Origin: Chloroflexota bacterium
GTDB lineage: Bacteria; Chloroflexota; Dehalococcoidia; Lucifugimonadales; HRBIN23
Direction: 5' to 3'
Assembly: GCA_016210325.1 (NCBI GenBank)
Contig: JACQUK010000043.1
Location: 1-46,838, forward strand
Length of the DNA stretch: 46,838 nt
The translations under genes and the position numbers were made by a program. This document shows, piece by piece, positions 40,365-46,838 of the stretch. The notes under the pieces were generated by a model. That model saw only the letters and a list, made by a program, of their open reading frames with translations, did not search any database and was not told where the DNA came from. Each line of letters begins with the position of its first letter. The first letter of the stretch is position 1.

Positions 40365-41219
40365 TCAGTTTGAACGGTCAAGCAGTGAAACTATCTCTTC
40401 CGCTGTCCACACATGGTCAGTTAGGCCGGCGGCCATCGCCGGGGTAGTGCGGTAGGGCTTGCTGAGCGTCTGGTGTGGGCGAGCAAAGTTGTAGTGCATA
40501 AAGTGAAGGGCCAGAGCGAACATGTGGTTCTCTAGCTTCTTGGAGAAAGCGTTGGTCAACCTGGTGAACCGCCGCATGGACATCCGCATGGTAAGGTTCT
40601 GGCGCTCTACGTAGCTTGTGGAGATGTGAGCCGCGTCCGGCTTGCCCTGTATCACCCTCTTCTCTGTTCCCACGCATTCGGCGGGACTGTACCGCCGCCG
40701 GGCCTCTTTGGTAGGCTCCACAGGCCCGTAGAGCTTGATCAGCATGGCGTAGTCTATCTCAGAGCCGAACGCGCCCTCTACCGCCTCTAGGTATGGGGTG
40801 TGACCGTCAGTGGTGAGTTGGACGCGGTGGGTGAGCCTGGCCGCTAGGCCAGTGATGAACTGGTGAGCGTCGTCAGCGTTCCGTGCGCCCACGTGCCAGC
40901 ACGGAACGAGCTTGGTTGCAGCGTCTATGGCGGTCCAGGTCCACACGTCCCCATACCCAAACTCGCCCTGGTGCCGCTCCGGCACGTTCTTGGCCTTGGA
41001 GTAGACGAAGCTCCAGATTTCGTCGCACTGAAGCCGCTTGCAGGGTAGGTTGTGCATGGTCTTGTCCTGGTAGTCCAGGCACGCAGCGCCGAGTTCTCTG
41101 AGTAGCTTCACCACGGTGTTGACGGCTACCCCCATCATGCGCGAGGTGCTGCGGATGGAGTTCCCTTCGCAGAGGGCCTTCACTACCTGGGTTTGGCGCT
41201 CTAGATTCAGCTTGTTCAT
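40365..41219 (-). CDS. IS1-family DDE transposase (single ORF)
   Basis: A 284-residue transposase. N-terminal helix-turn-helix (EGNSIRSTSRMMGVAVNTVV, about 18-37), then DDE residues D66 (QCDEIWSFV), D138 (LTTDGHTPYL) and E205 (STSYVERQNLTMRMSMR). Unlike enterobacterial IS1 there is no frameshift; one frame covers all. It has a strong own promoter (41247-41275) and a hairpin over its ribosome-binding site. The final codons and the stop overlap the left inverted repeat. It appears intact. Confidence 0.93.
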   Translation of the reverse strand: MNKLNLERQTQVVKALCEGNSIRSTSRMMGVAVNTVVKLLRELGAACLDYQDKTMHNLPCKRLQCDEIWSFVYSKAKNVPERHQGEFGYGDVWTWTAIDAATKLVPCWHVGARNADDAHQFITGLAARLTHRVQLTTDGHTPYLEAVEGAFGSEIDYAMLIKLYGPVEPTKEARRRYSPAECVGTEKRVIQGKPDAAHISTSYVERQNLTMRMSMRRFTRLTNAFSKKLENHMFALALHFMHYNFARPHQTLSKPYRTTPAMAAGLTDHVWTAEEIVSLLDRSN

Positions 41220-41243
41220 GTCAGTTTCCTATCCGAAACTGAC
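41220..41243 (-). promoter_or_regulatory. Hairpin over the transposase start; possible old internal end
   Basis: Perfect 9-bp arms GTCAGTTTC and GAAACTGAC around a 6-base loop, ending one base before the ATG. On the mRNA the purine-rich GGATAG that could act as the ribosome-binding site falls in and beside the loop, so translation may be throttled. The arms also share CAGTTT with the element's terminal repeat (ATCAGTTTGAA), hinting at a former inner end of a cargo-free IS. Confidence 0.6.
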
Positions 41244-41246
41244 TAT

Positions 41247-41275
41247 ATTATGCTTGAGCGCAAATGGTTTGTCAA
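41247..41275 (-). promoter_or_regulatory. Promoter of the transposase gene
   Basis: On the minus strand: TTGACA (41275-41270), a 17-base spacer, CATAAT (41252-41247). Eleven of twelve consensus bases at ideal spacing. It lies inside the element, 28 bases before the transposase ATG, so the transposase can be transcribed independently of the cargo genes. Confidence 0.82.
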
Positions 41276-41295
41276 GCTCTCTGCGAGAGAAACGA

Positions 41296-41324
41296 GAACG
41301 AGCGGGCAATCGTCCCGCTCGTTC
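41296..41324 (-). terminator. Hairpin between cargo genes and transposase (probable terminator)
   Basis: Stem GAACGAGCGGG (41296-41306) and CCCGCTCGTTC (41314-41324) with loop CAATCGT. On the minus strand it is followed by GTTTCTCTC, a weak U-tract. It would end the cargo transcript just before the transposase promoter. Confidence 0.6.
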
Positions 41325-41348
41325 CGCAGCTACCTAGTGAGAACTGAA

Positions 41349-41555
41349 CTAATGGTGCTTGTGGAGCCTAACCCGCTGGTTAGCTTCTTTCACTAATTGC
41401 TTTATGCTCTTACCTTCCCTGAGCTCGATGGTCTCTTGCAGTCGCTCAAGTAGCTTAGCATGAAGTTCCCAGGTATCCTTGTTGAGCATCTTATCTTGCT
41501 TCTCCTCGGACGATCTGCCGTTCTTGCCCATCTGTATCTCTGCCTTGTTCATCAT
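41349..41555 (-). CDS. Small hypothetical protein (transposon cargo)
   Basis: A 68-residue, highly charged protein, not recognised: MMNKAEIQMGKNGRSSEEKQ, then a helix TWELHAKLLERLQETIELRE and a basic end (NQRVRLHKHH). The start at 41555 is set by GAGGAGG six bases upstream. It overlaps the end of the protease gene by 65 bp in another frame, so translation is coupled. It may be a regulator or accessory of the protease; nothing firmer can be said. Confidence 0.6.
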   Translation of the reverse strand: MMNKAEIQMGKNGRSSEEKQDKMLNKDTWELHAKLLERLQETIELREGKSIKQLVKEANQRVRLHKHH

Positions 41556-42576
41556 GAACAGCCTCCTCACCACTGGAAAGCCTGGCGGTCCCCGAGGATT
41601 CCTCCGACGGCTCCACAGTATACATCATCAGTTGGAAGTACGGGAACCAGCCAAGCTTTGGCCGCCAGCATATCATTCGTTGTTGGGCCATCCTTGTTAG
41701 ATGCTCGACGACTTCCTTAGTTGCTACAGATAGGCCTTCATCCATCTCATCTACTTTGAGTCCAACATCGTCGCATATGTGGAAATCCATCGGGAATTCA
41801 TGCGCCGGGGCTTCCACCACAAGCCTTCGAAGAATTCCTTCAATCTTGTCGGCGGCTTCCTCACGTGAGAACATGTACTTCCGAAGCAGTTCCTTCGCGT
41901 AATCTCGCGTGATATTCTTCTCGCGGTACAGCTTCGCAATCTCCAACACACCAAAGTCCTCGACCATCTTTACAAGCATGTCGCTTTCAACGCGAGAAAC
42001 CGCGGTGGTCCATCCCCGCCGCCGAAATTCTTCTTCTATGTCAATCCTAGCCGCTGTTGCAACGTTAATGAAATGGTCTATTGCGACTAGTTCTACCTCT
42101 TCGTCAACCTGTGCTTCATCGGGGAATTGTGGGATGTCATCTTCCTCGCTGTGAGGTGAGATGTGATGTCTATGCTCAGTGATGTCAATTGGAGAAAGCA
42201 CGGCACAATCTCCCAACAAGATGTCATTCCCCGACAAACAGATGAGAGTGCCGCCGCTATAAGCGAACTCCGGTACGAGAAACGTCACATTCTTCGAGAA
42301 ATTGCGAACAACCTGGGCCAACCGATATGCTGCTGTAGGTTCCCCTCCAGTCGTGTGGATAAGAACATCTAGAGAGTCAAGAGGCTTTGACCTGCTTAGA
42401 CCAGAGCCCCTCATGAAGTCGTTCAAGAGCTCAATGTGGTCCTCATTGATGGAAGCGCGGGCCGGGTAAAAGAAGATCAGCAAAGGATGCTCCCGCCTCT
42501 TAGCAACCTCCTCAACCAACTTATTCAGATTTGCTCTTGCCTCTTCGATGACTTTTTCCAGTTGGTCACCACTCAT
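41491..42576 (-). CDS. SDH-family ClpP-fold serine protease (transposon cargo)
   Basis: A 361-residue protein of the serine dehydrogenase proteinase (SDH_sah) family, crotonase/ClpP-like fold. The core reads SLDVLIHTTGGEPTAAYRLA, then FLVPEFAYSGGTLICLSGND with the nucleophile S107, then AVLSPIDITEHRHH. A GG pair for the oxyanion region is at 77-78. No signal peptide or membrane helix, so it is soluble. The long C-terminal part is helical and acidic near 130-165. It starts 6 bp after the preceding small gene and sits wholly within the IS1-type element. Its natural substrates are unknown; the base composition looks AT-richer than the chromosome around it. Confidence 0.85.
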   Translation of the reverse strand: MSGDQLEKVIEEARANLNKLVEEVAKRREHPLLIFFYPARASINEDHIELLNDFMRGSGLSRSKPLDSLDVLIHTTGGEPTAAYRLAQVVRNFSKNVTFLVPEFAYSGGTLICLSGNDILLGDCAVLSPIDITEHRHHISPHSEEDDIPQFPDEAQVDEEVELVAIDHFINVATAARIDIEEEFRRRGWTTAVSRVESDMLVKMVEDFGVLEIAKLYREKNITRDYAKELLRKYMFSREEAADKIEGILRRLVVEAPAHEFPMDFHICDDVGLKVDEMDEGLSVATKEVVEHLTRMAQQRMICWRPKLGWFPYFQLMMYTVEPSEESSGTARLSSGEEAVHDEQGRDTDGQERQIVRGEAR

Positions 42577-42582
42577 ACCTGG

Positions 42583-42864
42583 CTATCCCTTCTTTGCCCA
42601 CCGAAGACGTGCGGCCTTTCTTGCAATCTCCCGGCGCTGCTCAGAGGTGAGCCTTGCAGCTCTCGCCTTGCCGCCCTTCTTGCCGCCTAGCCGGCCCAAG
42701 GCGACAGCGTGGGGGTTCTTGCCCTCACTAGGCTCCGGTGCCTTCGGCTCAGGCTGCGGTTCCGTCTGGCCTTCCTCGCCCTTCTGTGTGGCCTCTTGCA
42801 CCACTCGGAAGGCAGTGACAGCGAAGTCGTGGTCCTTCTTCCTGGCTCTCGGCTTCTTGTCCAT
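42583..42864 (-). CDS. Small basic KGG/histone-H1-like protein (transposon cargo)
   Basis: A 93-residue protein: acidic Pro/Glu-rich middle (EEGQTEPQPEPKAPEPSEGK) and a basic tail NPHAVALGRLGGKKGGKARA followed by ARLTSEQRREIARKAARLRW. This LGGxKGGKARA-x-x-L-(T/S)-x-x-x-R-x-E-I-A-x-x-A tail occurs in many small bacterial proteins thought to bind nucleic acid. It is the first cargo gene, 46 bases inside the right inverted repeat, with the protease start 6 bp behind it. A DNA- or RNA-binding partner of the protease is a reasonable inference. Confidence 0.75.
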   Translation of the reverse strand: MDKKPRARKKDHDFAVTAFRVVQEATQKGEEGQTEPQPEPKAPEPSEGKNPHAVALGRLGGKKGGKARAARLTSEQRREIARKAARLRWAKKG

Positions 42865-42955
42865 GCCCTGAGCCTACCATACCGCTCAAGCATGGTCAAC
42901 CGCCTTGCCCTTCAAACTGATACACTACCGGCGGTAGGAAGCGCAGAAGCGTACC

Positions 42956-43654
42956 TCAGTGGTGGAACAGGGCCAGGAAGCGGTCCTCGTAGCGGTGGAA
43001 CAGCCCCCAGCGGTCCAGCTCGCGTTTCAGCACCGAGGGGTCCAGGCCGCGCTCCACTTCGTGGAAGAGCCGCTCAATCTCCTCGATGGCTGCCCTGGGC
43101 ACACCCGCCTCCAACTCTGGCTCCAGGAGCCCCCGGGCATTGAGCTCAGCTACATTCTGTGTCAACGATGCGGCCGTGAACTCGTAGACGAACTTCAGCA
43201 AAGACGCATCCCACAACTCGTCAACCCCGTGGATCACCGCCGTCCGCTCGTCGCCGCGTCCGTCCAGGTCCTCCTTGATCCGCTGGACCACCGCCGCCGG
43301 CGCACCGGCCACGATGTTCAGCCCCACAGGATCGTTGCGGTAGCGGTACAGGACCCCTGGGCTATTGGGGCCGTACCGCTCGGCCAGGTACTCAAGGTAC
43401 TTGCGGGCATTGTCACCAAACCCCTCCAGGTGCGCCATGTACCTGGGCGTCACTACCGTGGGGCGCTCTGAGACAACCTTTCCCTCCCGGATGACCGATT
43501 CCGTCCCACCGGGGTCCAGCTCCCGGTAGACAGGCTCCGTCACCAGAAAGTAGGAGGTGGTGGTGACGCCAAACGTCGCCAGGCGTTGCCGAGGTGTCCG
43601 CACCACGGTGGTCCGCTGAACGGCGTCCAGGACTTTGCGGTGTTCCGGGTCCAT
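42956..43654 (-). CDS. Hypothetical protein
   Basis: A 232-residue soluble protein of no family I recognise. It opens with MDPEHRKVLDAVQRTTVVRT and has the pattern PRYMAHLEGFGDNARKYLEY, then LNIVAGAPAAVVQRIKEDLD and a helical C-terminal half with KFVYEFTAASLTQNVAELNA. Base use is like the core chromosome, suggesting a native gene. Its stop codon is 18 bp from the transposon's duplicated target site, so the element has just missed it. No ribosome-binding site is obvious before the ATG at 43654. Confidence 0.65.
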   Translation of the reverse strand: MDPEHRKVLDAVQRTTVVRTPRQRLATFGVTTTSYFLVTEPVYRELDPGGTESVIREGKVVSERPTVVTPRYMAHLEGFGDNARKYLEYLAERYGPNSPGVLYRYRNDPVGLNIVAGAPAAVVQRIKEDLDGRGDERTAVIHGVDELWDASLLKFVYEFTAASLTQNVAELNARGLLEPELEAGVPRAAIEEIERLFHEVERGLDPSVLKRELDRWGLFHRYEDRFLALFHH

Positions 43655-43870
43655 AGCCTCCCCGCCACATGGTCTGCTGCCAGAATAGAAGGCTCACCCC
43701 TCGCGGCCTGACCCGGGGCCTTGAGACCCTTCTTGCAAGGCTACGCGACACGCCGCGGGTCTACCTTCCTCACAGTATACGACGGCGGTTCCTTTCTGCG
43801 AAACACCGAGAGCAGTGCCCGTCGTCATTGGCGGATCCGACTGCCAGGCGGGCATCTACCAAAGAGCAAG

Positions 43871-43900
43871 TTGACACCACCGCGCCAGGAATGGTATGGT
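43871..43900 (+). promoter_or_regulatory. Candidate promoter of the ilv T-box leader
   Basis: TTGACA (43871-43876), an 18-base spacer and TATGGT (43895-43900). Transcription would begin near 43907, just ahead of the structured leader. The 216 bases between the hypothetical gene start and this site hold no gene. Confidence 0.6.
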
Positions 43901-43924
43901 GGAGTGTCTTTTCCCATTGGGAAG

Positions 43925-44191
43925 AAAACGCGACGACGGAGAGTAGTAGCGGTCACCGCTGTCCCAGCGAACCGGCACAGGGTGAGAGGCCGGTGGCAGC
44001 AAGCCCGTGAACTCGCTCCGGAGCGGACAGCGCCAACAGGGACCCAAGGGGCATCACGGGTCCGGGTCCGCCAGTAGTGCTGTACGGGCGCCCCGTTACG
44101 GCGAGAGAGGTGGCCCCGCGAGAGCGGGGTAACCAGGGTGGTACCGCGGGTTGTACGAGCCCGTCCCTGAGCGAGGGGCGGGCTCTTTTTT
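43925..44191 (+). promoter_or_regulatory. T-box riboswitch leader with terminator, upstream of ilvB
   Basis: The diagnostic T-box AACCAGGGTGGTACCGCGG lies at 44131-44149, followed by a strong terminator: GAGCCCGTCCCT pairs with AGGGGCGGGCTC (to 44185) and then TTTTTT (44186-44191). Upstream is a Stem I-like structure (CGCTGTCC pairs with GGACAGCG; ACCGGC pairs with GCCGGT around a GTGAGAG loop). Uncharged tRNA would pair with a specifier codon in Stem I and with the T-box bulge, favouring the antiterminator and letting ilvB be read. The specifier is probably CTC (Leu) at 44012-44014 in GTGAACTCGC, tentative. Leucine or branched-chain limitation would thus raise acetolactate synthase. Confidence 0.88.
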
Positions 44192-44325
44192 ACCCAGGCC
44201 CTGCGTCCGCGTTGGTGTGGCGGCGACCCGGCCGCCTTCCAAAGGCGCCGGGTAACGCGAGCCTTTGCAACATGTCCTTGCGCGGGCCGTTGGGCGCGTG
44301 CAAGGAGGGAGGAAAGAGGACCACC

Positions 44326-46014
44326 ATGCAATTGACCGGCGCACAGATGACCTGCGAAGCCCTCTTGCGAGAGGGCGTAGAAGTTGTCTTCGGCATTCCG
44401 GGGGGGACTATCCTCCCCCTTTACCAGACGCTGCCCCAGTACCCGCAACTCCGGCACATCCTCACCCGGCATGAGCAGGGGGCGGCCATGGCCGCCGACG
44501 GCTACGCACGGGTCACGGGGAAGGCCGGGGTGTGCTTCGCAACCTCCGGCCCCGGGGCCACCAATCTGGTCACTGGCCTGGCCGGCGCCATGATGGACTC
44601 GGTCCCCGTGGTGGCTGTCACCGGCCAGGTGGCGCGAGCGGCCATCGGGAAGGATGCCTTCCAGGAGACGGACATCACCGGTATCACCCTGCCCATCACC
44701 AAGCACAACTACCTGGTGATGCAGGCGGCGGATATCCCCTATGTCATCAAAGAGGCCTTTGCCATCGCGACCACGGGCCGCCCTGGGCCGGTCCTGATAG
44801 ACATCCCCAAGGACGTCTTCACCGAGGAGGCAGAGGCCCACTACCCTGACAGGGTGGACATCCCCAACCGCTCAGTGCTGGAGGGCCACCCCCAGCAGGT
44901 GAAACGAGCGGCGCAGCTCATCGCCGAGGCCAAGCGGCCCCTGATCCTGGCAGGCCGCGGCATCATCGTCTCCCGGGCCTGGGACGAACTCAAGGAGTTA
45001 GCAGAAAAGGCCCAGGTCCCAGTCATCACCACGCTCCTGGGCAAGAGCTCGTTCCCTGAAGACCACATCCTCTATGTGGGCATGCCAGGGATGCACGGCG
45101 CCGCCTATGCCTCCCTGGCCATCAACCAGGCAGACCTGCTCATTGGCGTGGGGATGCGGTTCGACGACCGAGTGACGGGCAAGATCAGCTCCTTTGCTCC
45201 CAACGCCAAGGTCATCCACATTGACATTGACCCCGCCGAGATCAGCAAGAACGTCAAGGCCCACGTGCCCATCGTGGGCGATGCCAAGCACGTGTTGCGG
45301 CAGCTCCTGGGGGTGGTCCAGTCTGCCAACCACGGGGAATGGCTGCAACAGATCGAGCAGCTCAGACGGGAGCACCCGCTGCGGGTGCGGGAGTCGGAGG
45401 CCTTGCTGCCCCAGTACATTATCGAGCAGCTCTCCGATGCCACGGGTGGGCGCGCCGTGGTGGCTACTGGCGTGGGCCAGCACCAGATGTGGACCGCCCA
45501 GTTCTACAAGTTCGTCGAGCCCAACCTCTTCGTCACCTCAGGGGGGCTGGGGTCTATGGGGTTCGAGGTCCCCGCCGCCATCGGCGCCCAGGTGGGCAGG
45601 CCTGGCACGCCAGTCTGGACCGTGGCCGGTGACGGCGGCTTCCAGATGACGATGAACGAGCTGGCCACCATGGTGGAGCACCACCTCCCGGTGAAGATCG
45701 CCCTGTTCAACAACTTCCACCTGGGCATGGTGCGCCAGTGGCAGGACCTGTTCTACCAGAAGAGCTACATCGCCACCCATTACTCGGGTAGCCCCGACTT
45801 TGTGAAGCTGGCCGAGGCCTACGGCATCCTCGGCCTCCGGGTAAAGGAGAGGAGCGCCGTGCGCCCCGCCATCGAGCAGGCTATGGCGCACCAGGGGCCG
45901 GTGCTGGTGGACTTCTGGGTGGCGGAAGAGGAGAACGTGTACCCCATGATCCCACCTGGCACCAGCGTGGCCGAGCTCATTGAAGAGCCGGAACTCCAGA
46001 AGAAGAGGGCCTGA
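44326..46014 (+). CDS. ilvB: Acetolactate synthase, large (catalytic) subunit
   Basis: A 562-residue thiamine-diphosphate enzyme condensing two pyruvates (or pyruvate and 2-oxobutyrate) in valine, leucine and isoleucine synthesis. E50 in TRHEQGAAMAADGYAR activates the cofactor; the ThDP/Mg motif begins GDGGFQMTMNELATMVEHHL (D436) and continues to LFNNFHLGMVRQWQ; the FAD region has GVGMRFDDRVTGK. The start at 44326 comes after AAGAGG and within the aligned region; the open frame before it overlaps the T-box terminator. It overlaps the small subunit gene by one base. Confidence 0.96.
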   Translation: MQLTGAQMTCEALLREGVEVVFGIPGGTILPLYQTLPQYPQLRHILTRHEQGAAMAADGYARVTGKAGVCFATSGPGATNLVTGLAGAMMDSVPVVAVTGQVARAAIGKDAFQETDITGITLPITKHNYLVMQAADIPYVIKEAFAIATTGRPGPVLIDIPKDVFTEEAEAHYPDRVDIPNRSVLEGHPQQVKRAAQLIAEAKRPLILAGRGIIVSRAWDELKELAEKAQVPVITTLLGKSSFPEDHILYVGMPGMHGAAYASLAINQADLLIGVGMRFDDRVTGKISSFAPNAKVIHIDIDPAEISKNVKAHVPIVGDAKHVLRQLLGVVQSANHGEWLQQIEQLRREHPLRVRESEALLPQYIIEQLSDATGGRAVVATGVGQHQMWTAQFYKFVEPNLFVTSGGLGSMGFEVPAAIGAQVGRPGTPVWTVAGDGGFQMTMNELATMVEHHLPVKIALFNNFHLGMVRQWQDLFYQKSYIATHYSGSPDFVKLAEAYGILGLRVKERSAVRPAIEQAMAHQGPVLVDFWVAEEENVYPMIPPGTSVAELIEEPELQKKRA

Positions 46015-46547
46015 TGCAAGACACCCTTCACCACACCATTGTGACCACGGTCCGGGACCAGCCCGGCGTGCTCAACCGGGTGGCCAGCGTCATCCGGCGG
46101 CGGAACTTCAACATCACCAGCCTCTCGGTGGGCCCATCGGAGCAGGCCGGGGTCTCCCGAATGGCTTTCGTGGTGGAGGGAGACTCAGCCATTGCTGAGC
46201 AAGTCACCAAGCAGCTCCGCAAGCTGGTGGACGTGCTCAAGGTCTCCGATATCACCGAAGAGAACATCGTGATGCGGGAGCTGGCCATCATCAAGGTCCG
46301 GACCACTCCCTACAACCGCAGCGAAATCATCCAGTTGGTGGACATCTTCCGCGCCAATATCGTGGATGTGGCCCCCGAGTCCCTCATCATCGAGGTGACC
46401 GGGGACCAGGACAAGGTGGAGTCGCTCATCCGCCTCCTGCGCTCCTTTGGCGTCAGGGAGGTCATGCGTAGCGGCCGGCTGGCCATGACCCGTGGCGTCT
46501 TCGCCAGCACCGGCGAGGAGGGCGCCAAGCGCAGCGAGACCGGCTAG
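46014..46547 (+). CDS. ilvN: Acetolactate synthase, small (regulatory) subunit
   Basis: A 177-residue regulatory subunit with an N-terminal ACT domain (HHTIVTTVRDQPGVLNRVAS, VIRRRNFNITSLSVG) and the C-terminal ACT-like domain (FRANIVDVAPESLIIEVTGD, VESLIRLLRSFGVREVMRSG). It binds valine or other branched-chain amino acids and tunes the large subunit. The ATG shares its A with the ilvB stop (TGATG), so translation is coupled. The symbol ilvH is used for the same protein in other species. Confidence 0.95.
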   Translation: MQDTLHHTIVTTVRDQPGVLNRVASVIRRRNFNITSLSVGPSEQAGVSRMAFVVEGDSAIAEQVTKQLRKLVDVLKVSDITEENIVMRELAIIKVRTTPYNRSEIIQLVDIFRANIVDVAPESLIIEVTGDQDKVESLIRLLRSFGVREVMRSGRLAMTRGVFASTGEEGAKRSETG

Positions 46548-46647
46548 CGTAATGAGATCCAGATATGCCGAAGAACTCCGGGGGATTGGCAAGGGGGCAG
46601 AGCCTCCTTGCCCGGGGGTCTGGGGGTGCCCCCCAGGTTTCTCTCTT

Positions 46648-46671
46648 CCCCCTCTCCTGCAGGAGAGGGGG
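46648..46671. repeat. 24-bp perfect palindrome
   Basis: CCCCCTCTCCTG followed by its exact reverse complement, in the gap after ilvN. It resembles the palindrome at 22089-22112. The rest of 46548-46789 holds no gene that I recognise and no clear terminator. Confidence 0.7.
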
Positions 46672-46789
46672 CCAGGGGGTGAGGCAGCCTGTTGTGCAGG
46701 GGGATAGGTGCTTCACGGAGAACCTACCTACTGCAAGGAACTTGGGAGTCGGGACACTAGGACACCACACCAATTCAAGGACACACGAA

Positions 46790-46838
46790 TGCCGCTAGCC
46801 TACTCCATCAGCAACGGGGCCTTTCACGGGGTCCTGCG
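46790..46838 (+). CDS. Possible start of a further gene (partial)
   Basis: An ATG at 46790, seven bases after AAGGA, opens a frame MPLAYSISNGAFHGVL that runs off the window. Sixteen residues are too few to identify it; it does not look like the start of ilvC. It could be a chance frame. Confidence 0.3.

Larger units (their letters stand above)
40356..42929. mobile_element. IS1-family transposon with three passenger genes
   Basis: A 2,574-bp element. Ends: GGTAGTGTATCAGTTTGAA at 40356-40374 and its exact reverse complement at 42911-42929 (19 bp perfect). Target duplication: GGCGGTAG at 40348-40355 and again at 42930-42937. All four genes inside are on the minus strand: basic KGG-like protein, SDH-type protease, small hypothetical and, last, the transposase, whose stop codon lies within the left repeat. 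The perfect ends and duplication indicate a recent, complete insertion. Passenger genes are known in some single-ORF IS1-family groups (established knowledge); I am not aware of this cargo having been described. Confidence 0.93.

Noticed and set aside
1-46838. CRISPR array
   Set aside because: Repeated sequences are dispersed palindromic elements; nowhere are they regularly spaced with unique spacers, and no cas gene is present.

Overview
The window looks like a piece of chromosome from a GC-rich, non-model bacterium. I favour a Chloroflexota (Dehalococcoidia-like) metagenome-type genome. This rests on the gene mix (family III CoA-transferases, paired acyl-CoA dehydrogenases, hydantoinase A/B, Ldh2-type dehydrogenase, carboxymuconolactone-decarboxylase paralogs, a T-box leader before ilvB) and on abundant short palindromic intergenic repeats. 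The phylum call is an inference (about 0.6). No rRNA, CRISPR array or replication origin is visible; one tRNA gene is.

Layout. 1-4.9 kb: last 30 codons of pgk, then a class III aminotransferase and a maleate-isomerase-like enzyme; on the minus strand an MFS transporter and a membrane CTP-dependent kinase-like protein. 5.1-6.9 kb: a HicB antitoxin whose partner hicA appears replaced, after about 18 codons, by a Ser/Thr kinase. 7.1-19.8 kb: a hydantoinase locus in which hyuB (minus) and hyuA (plus) point away from each other, separated by a hypothetical gene, an M1 aminopeptidase with HEAT repeats and a three-gene cassette ending in a HEPN protein; outside each hyu gene lies a relic of a second copy of its 3' end. 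19.85 kb: an unusual tRNA-Asp. 20.2-23.8 kb: an operon of an Ldh2-family dehydrogenase and four tandem CMD-domain paralogs. 24.0-25.6 kb: an A-type Fe-S carrier and a YgfZ-like folate-binding protein. 25.7-28.6 kb: rsmG, a flippase-like membrane protein, a HIT protein and a YqeK-like HD hydrolase.

28.8-31.3 kb: two family III CoA-transferases in an operon; only the second keeps the expected catalytic Asp, suggesting a heteromer. 31.4-33.6 kb: an RHH/RelE toxin-antitoxin pair and a large protein with a nucleoside-deoxyribosyltransferase/TIR-like C-terminal domain (candidate defence effector). 33.9-34.4 kb: a C_GCAxxG_C_C redox protein with an in-frame UGA exactly where the first family Cys belongs and a hairpin just downstream: a candidate selenoprotein. 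34.8-40.3 kb: two acyl-CoA dehydrogenases, an Lrp-type sensor domain and two related MFS exporters.

40.36-42.93 kb is the clearest hidden structure: a 2,574-bp IS1-family transposon with 19-bp perfect terminal inverted repeats and an 8-bp target duplication (GGCGGTAG). Besides the transposase it carries three passenger genes: an SDH-family ClpP-fold serine protease, a small basic KGG-like protein and a short hypothetical protein. 43.0-46.5 kb: a hypothetical gene, then a T-box leader controlling ilvB-ilvN (acetolactate synthase); the window ends just inside a possible next gene.
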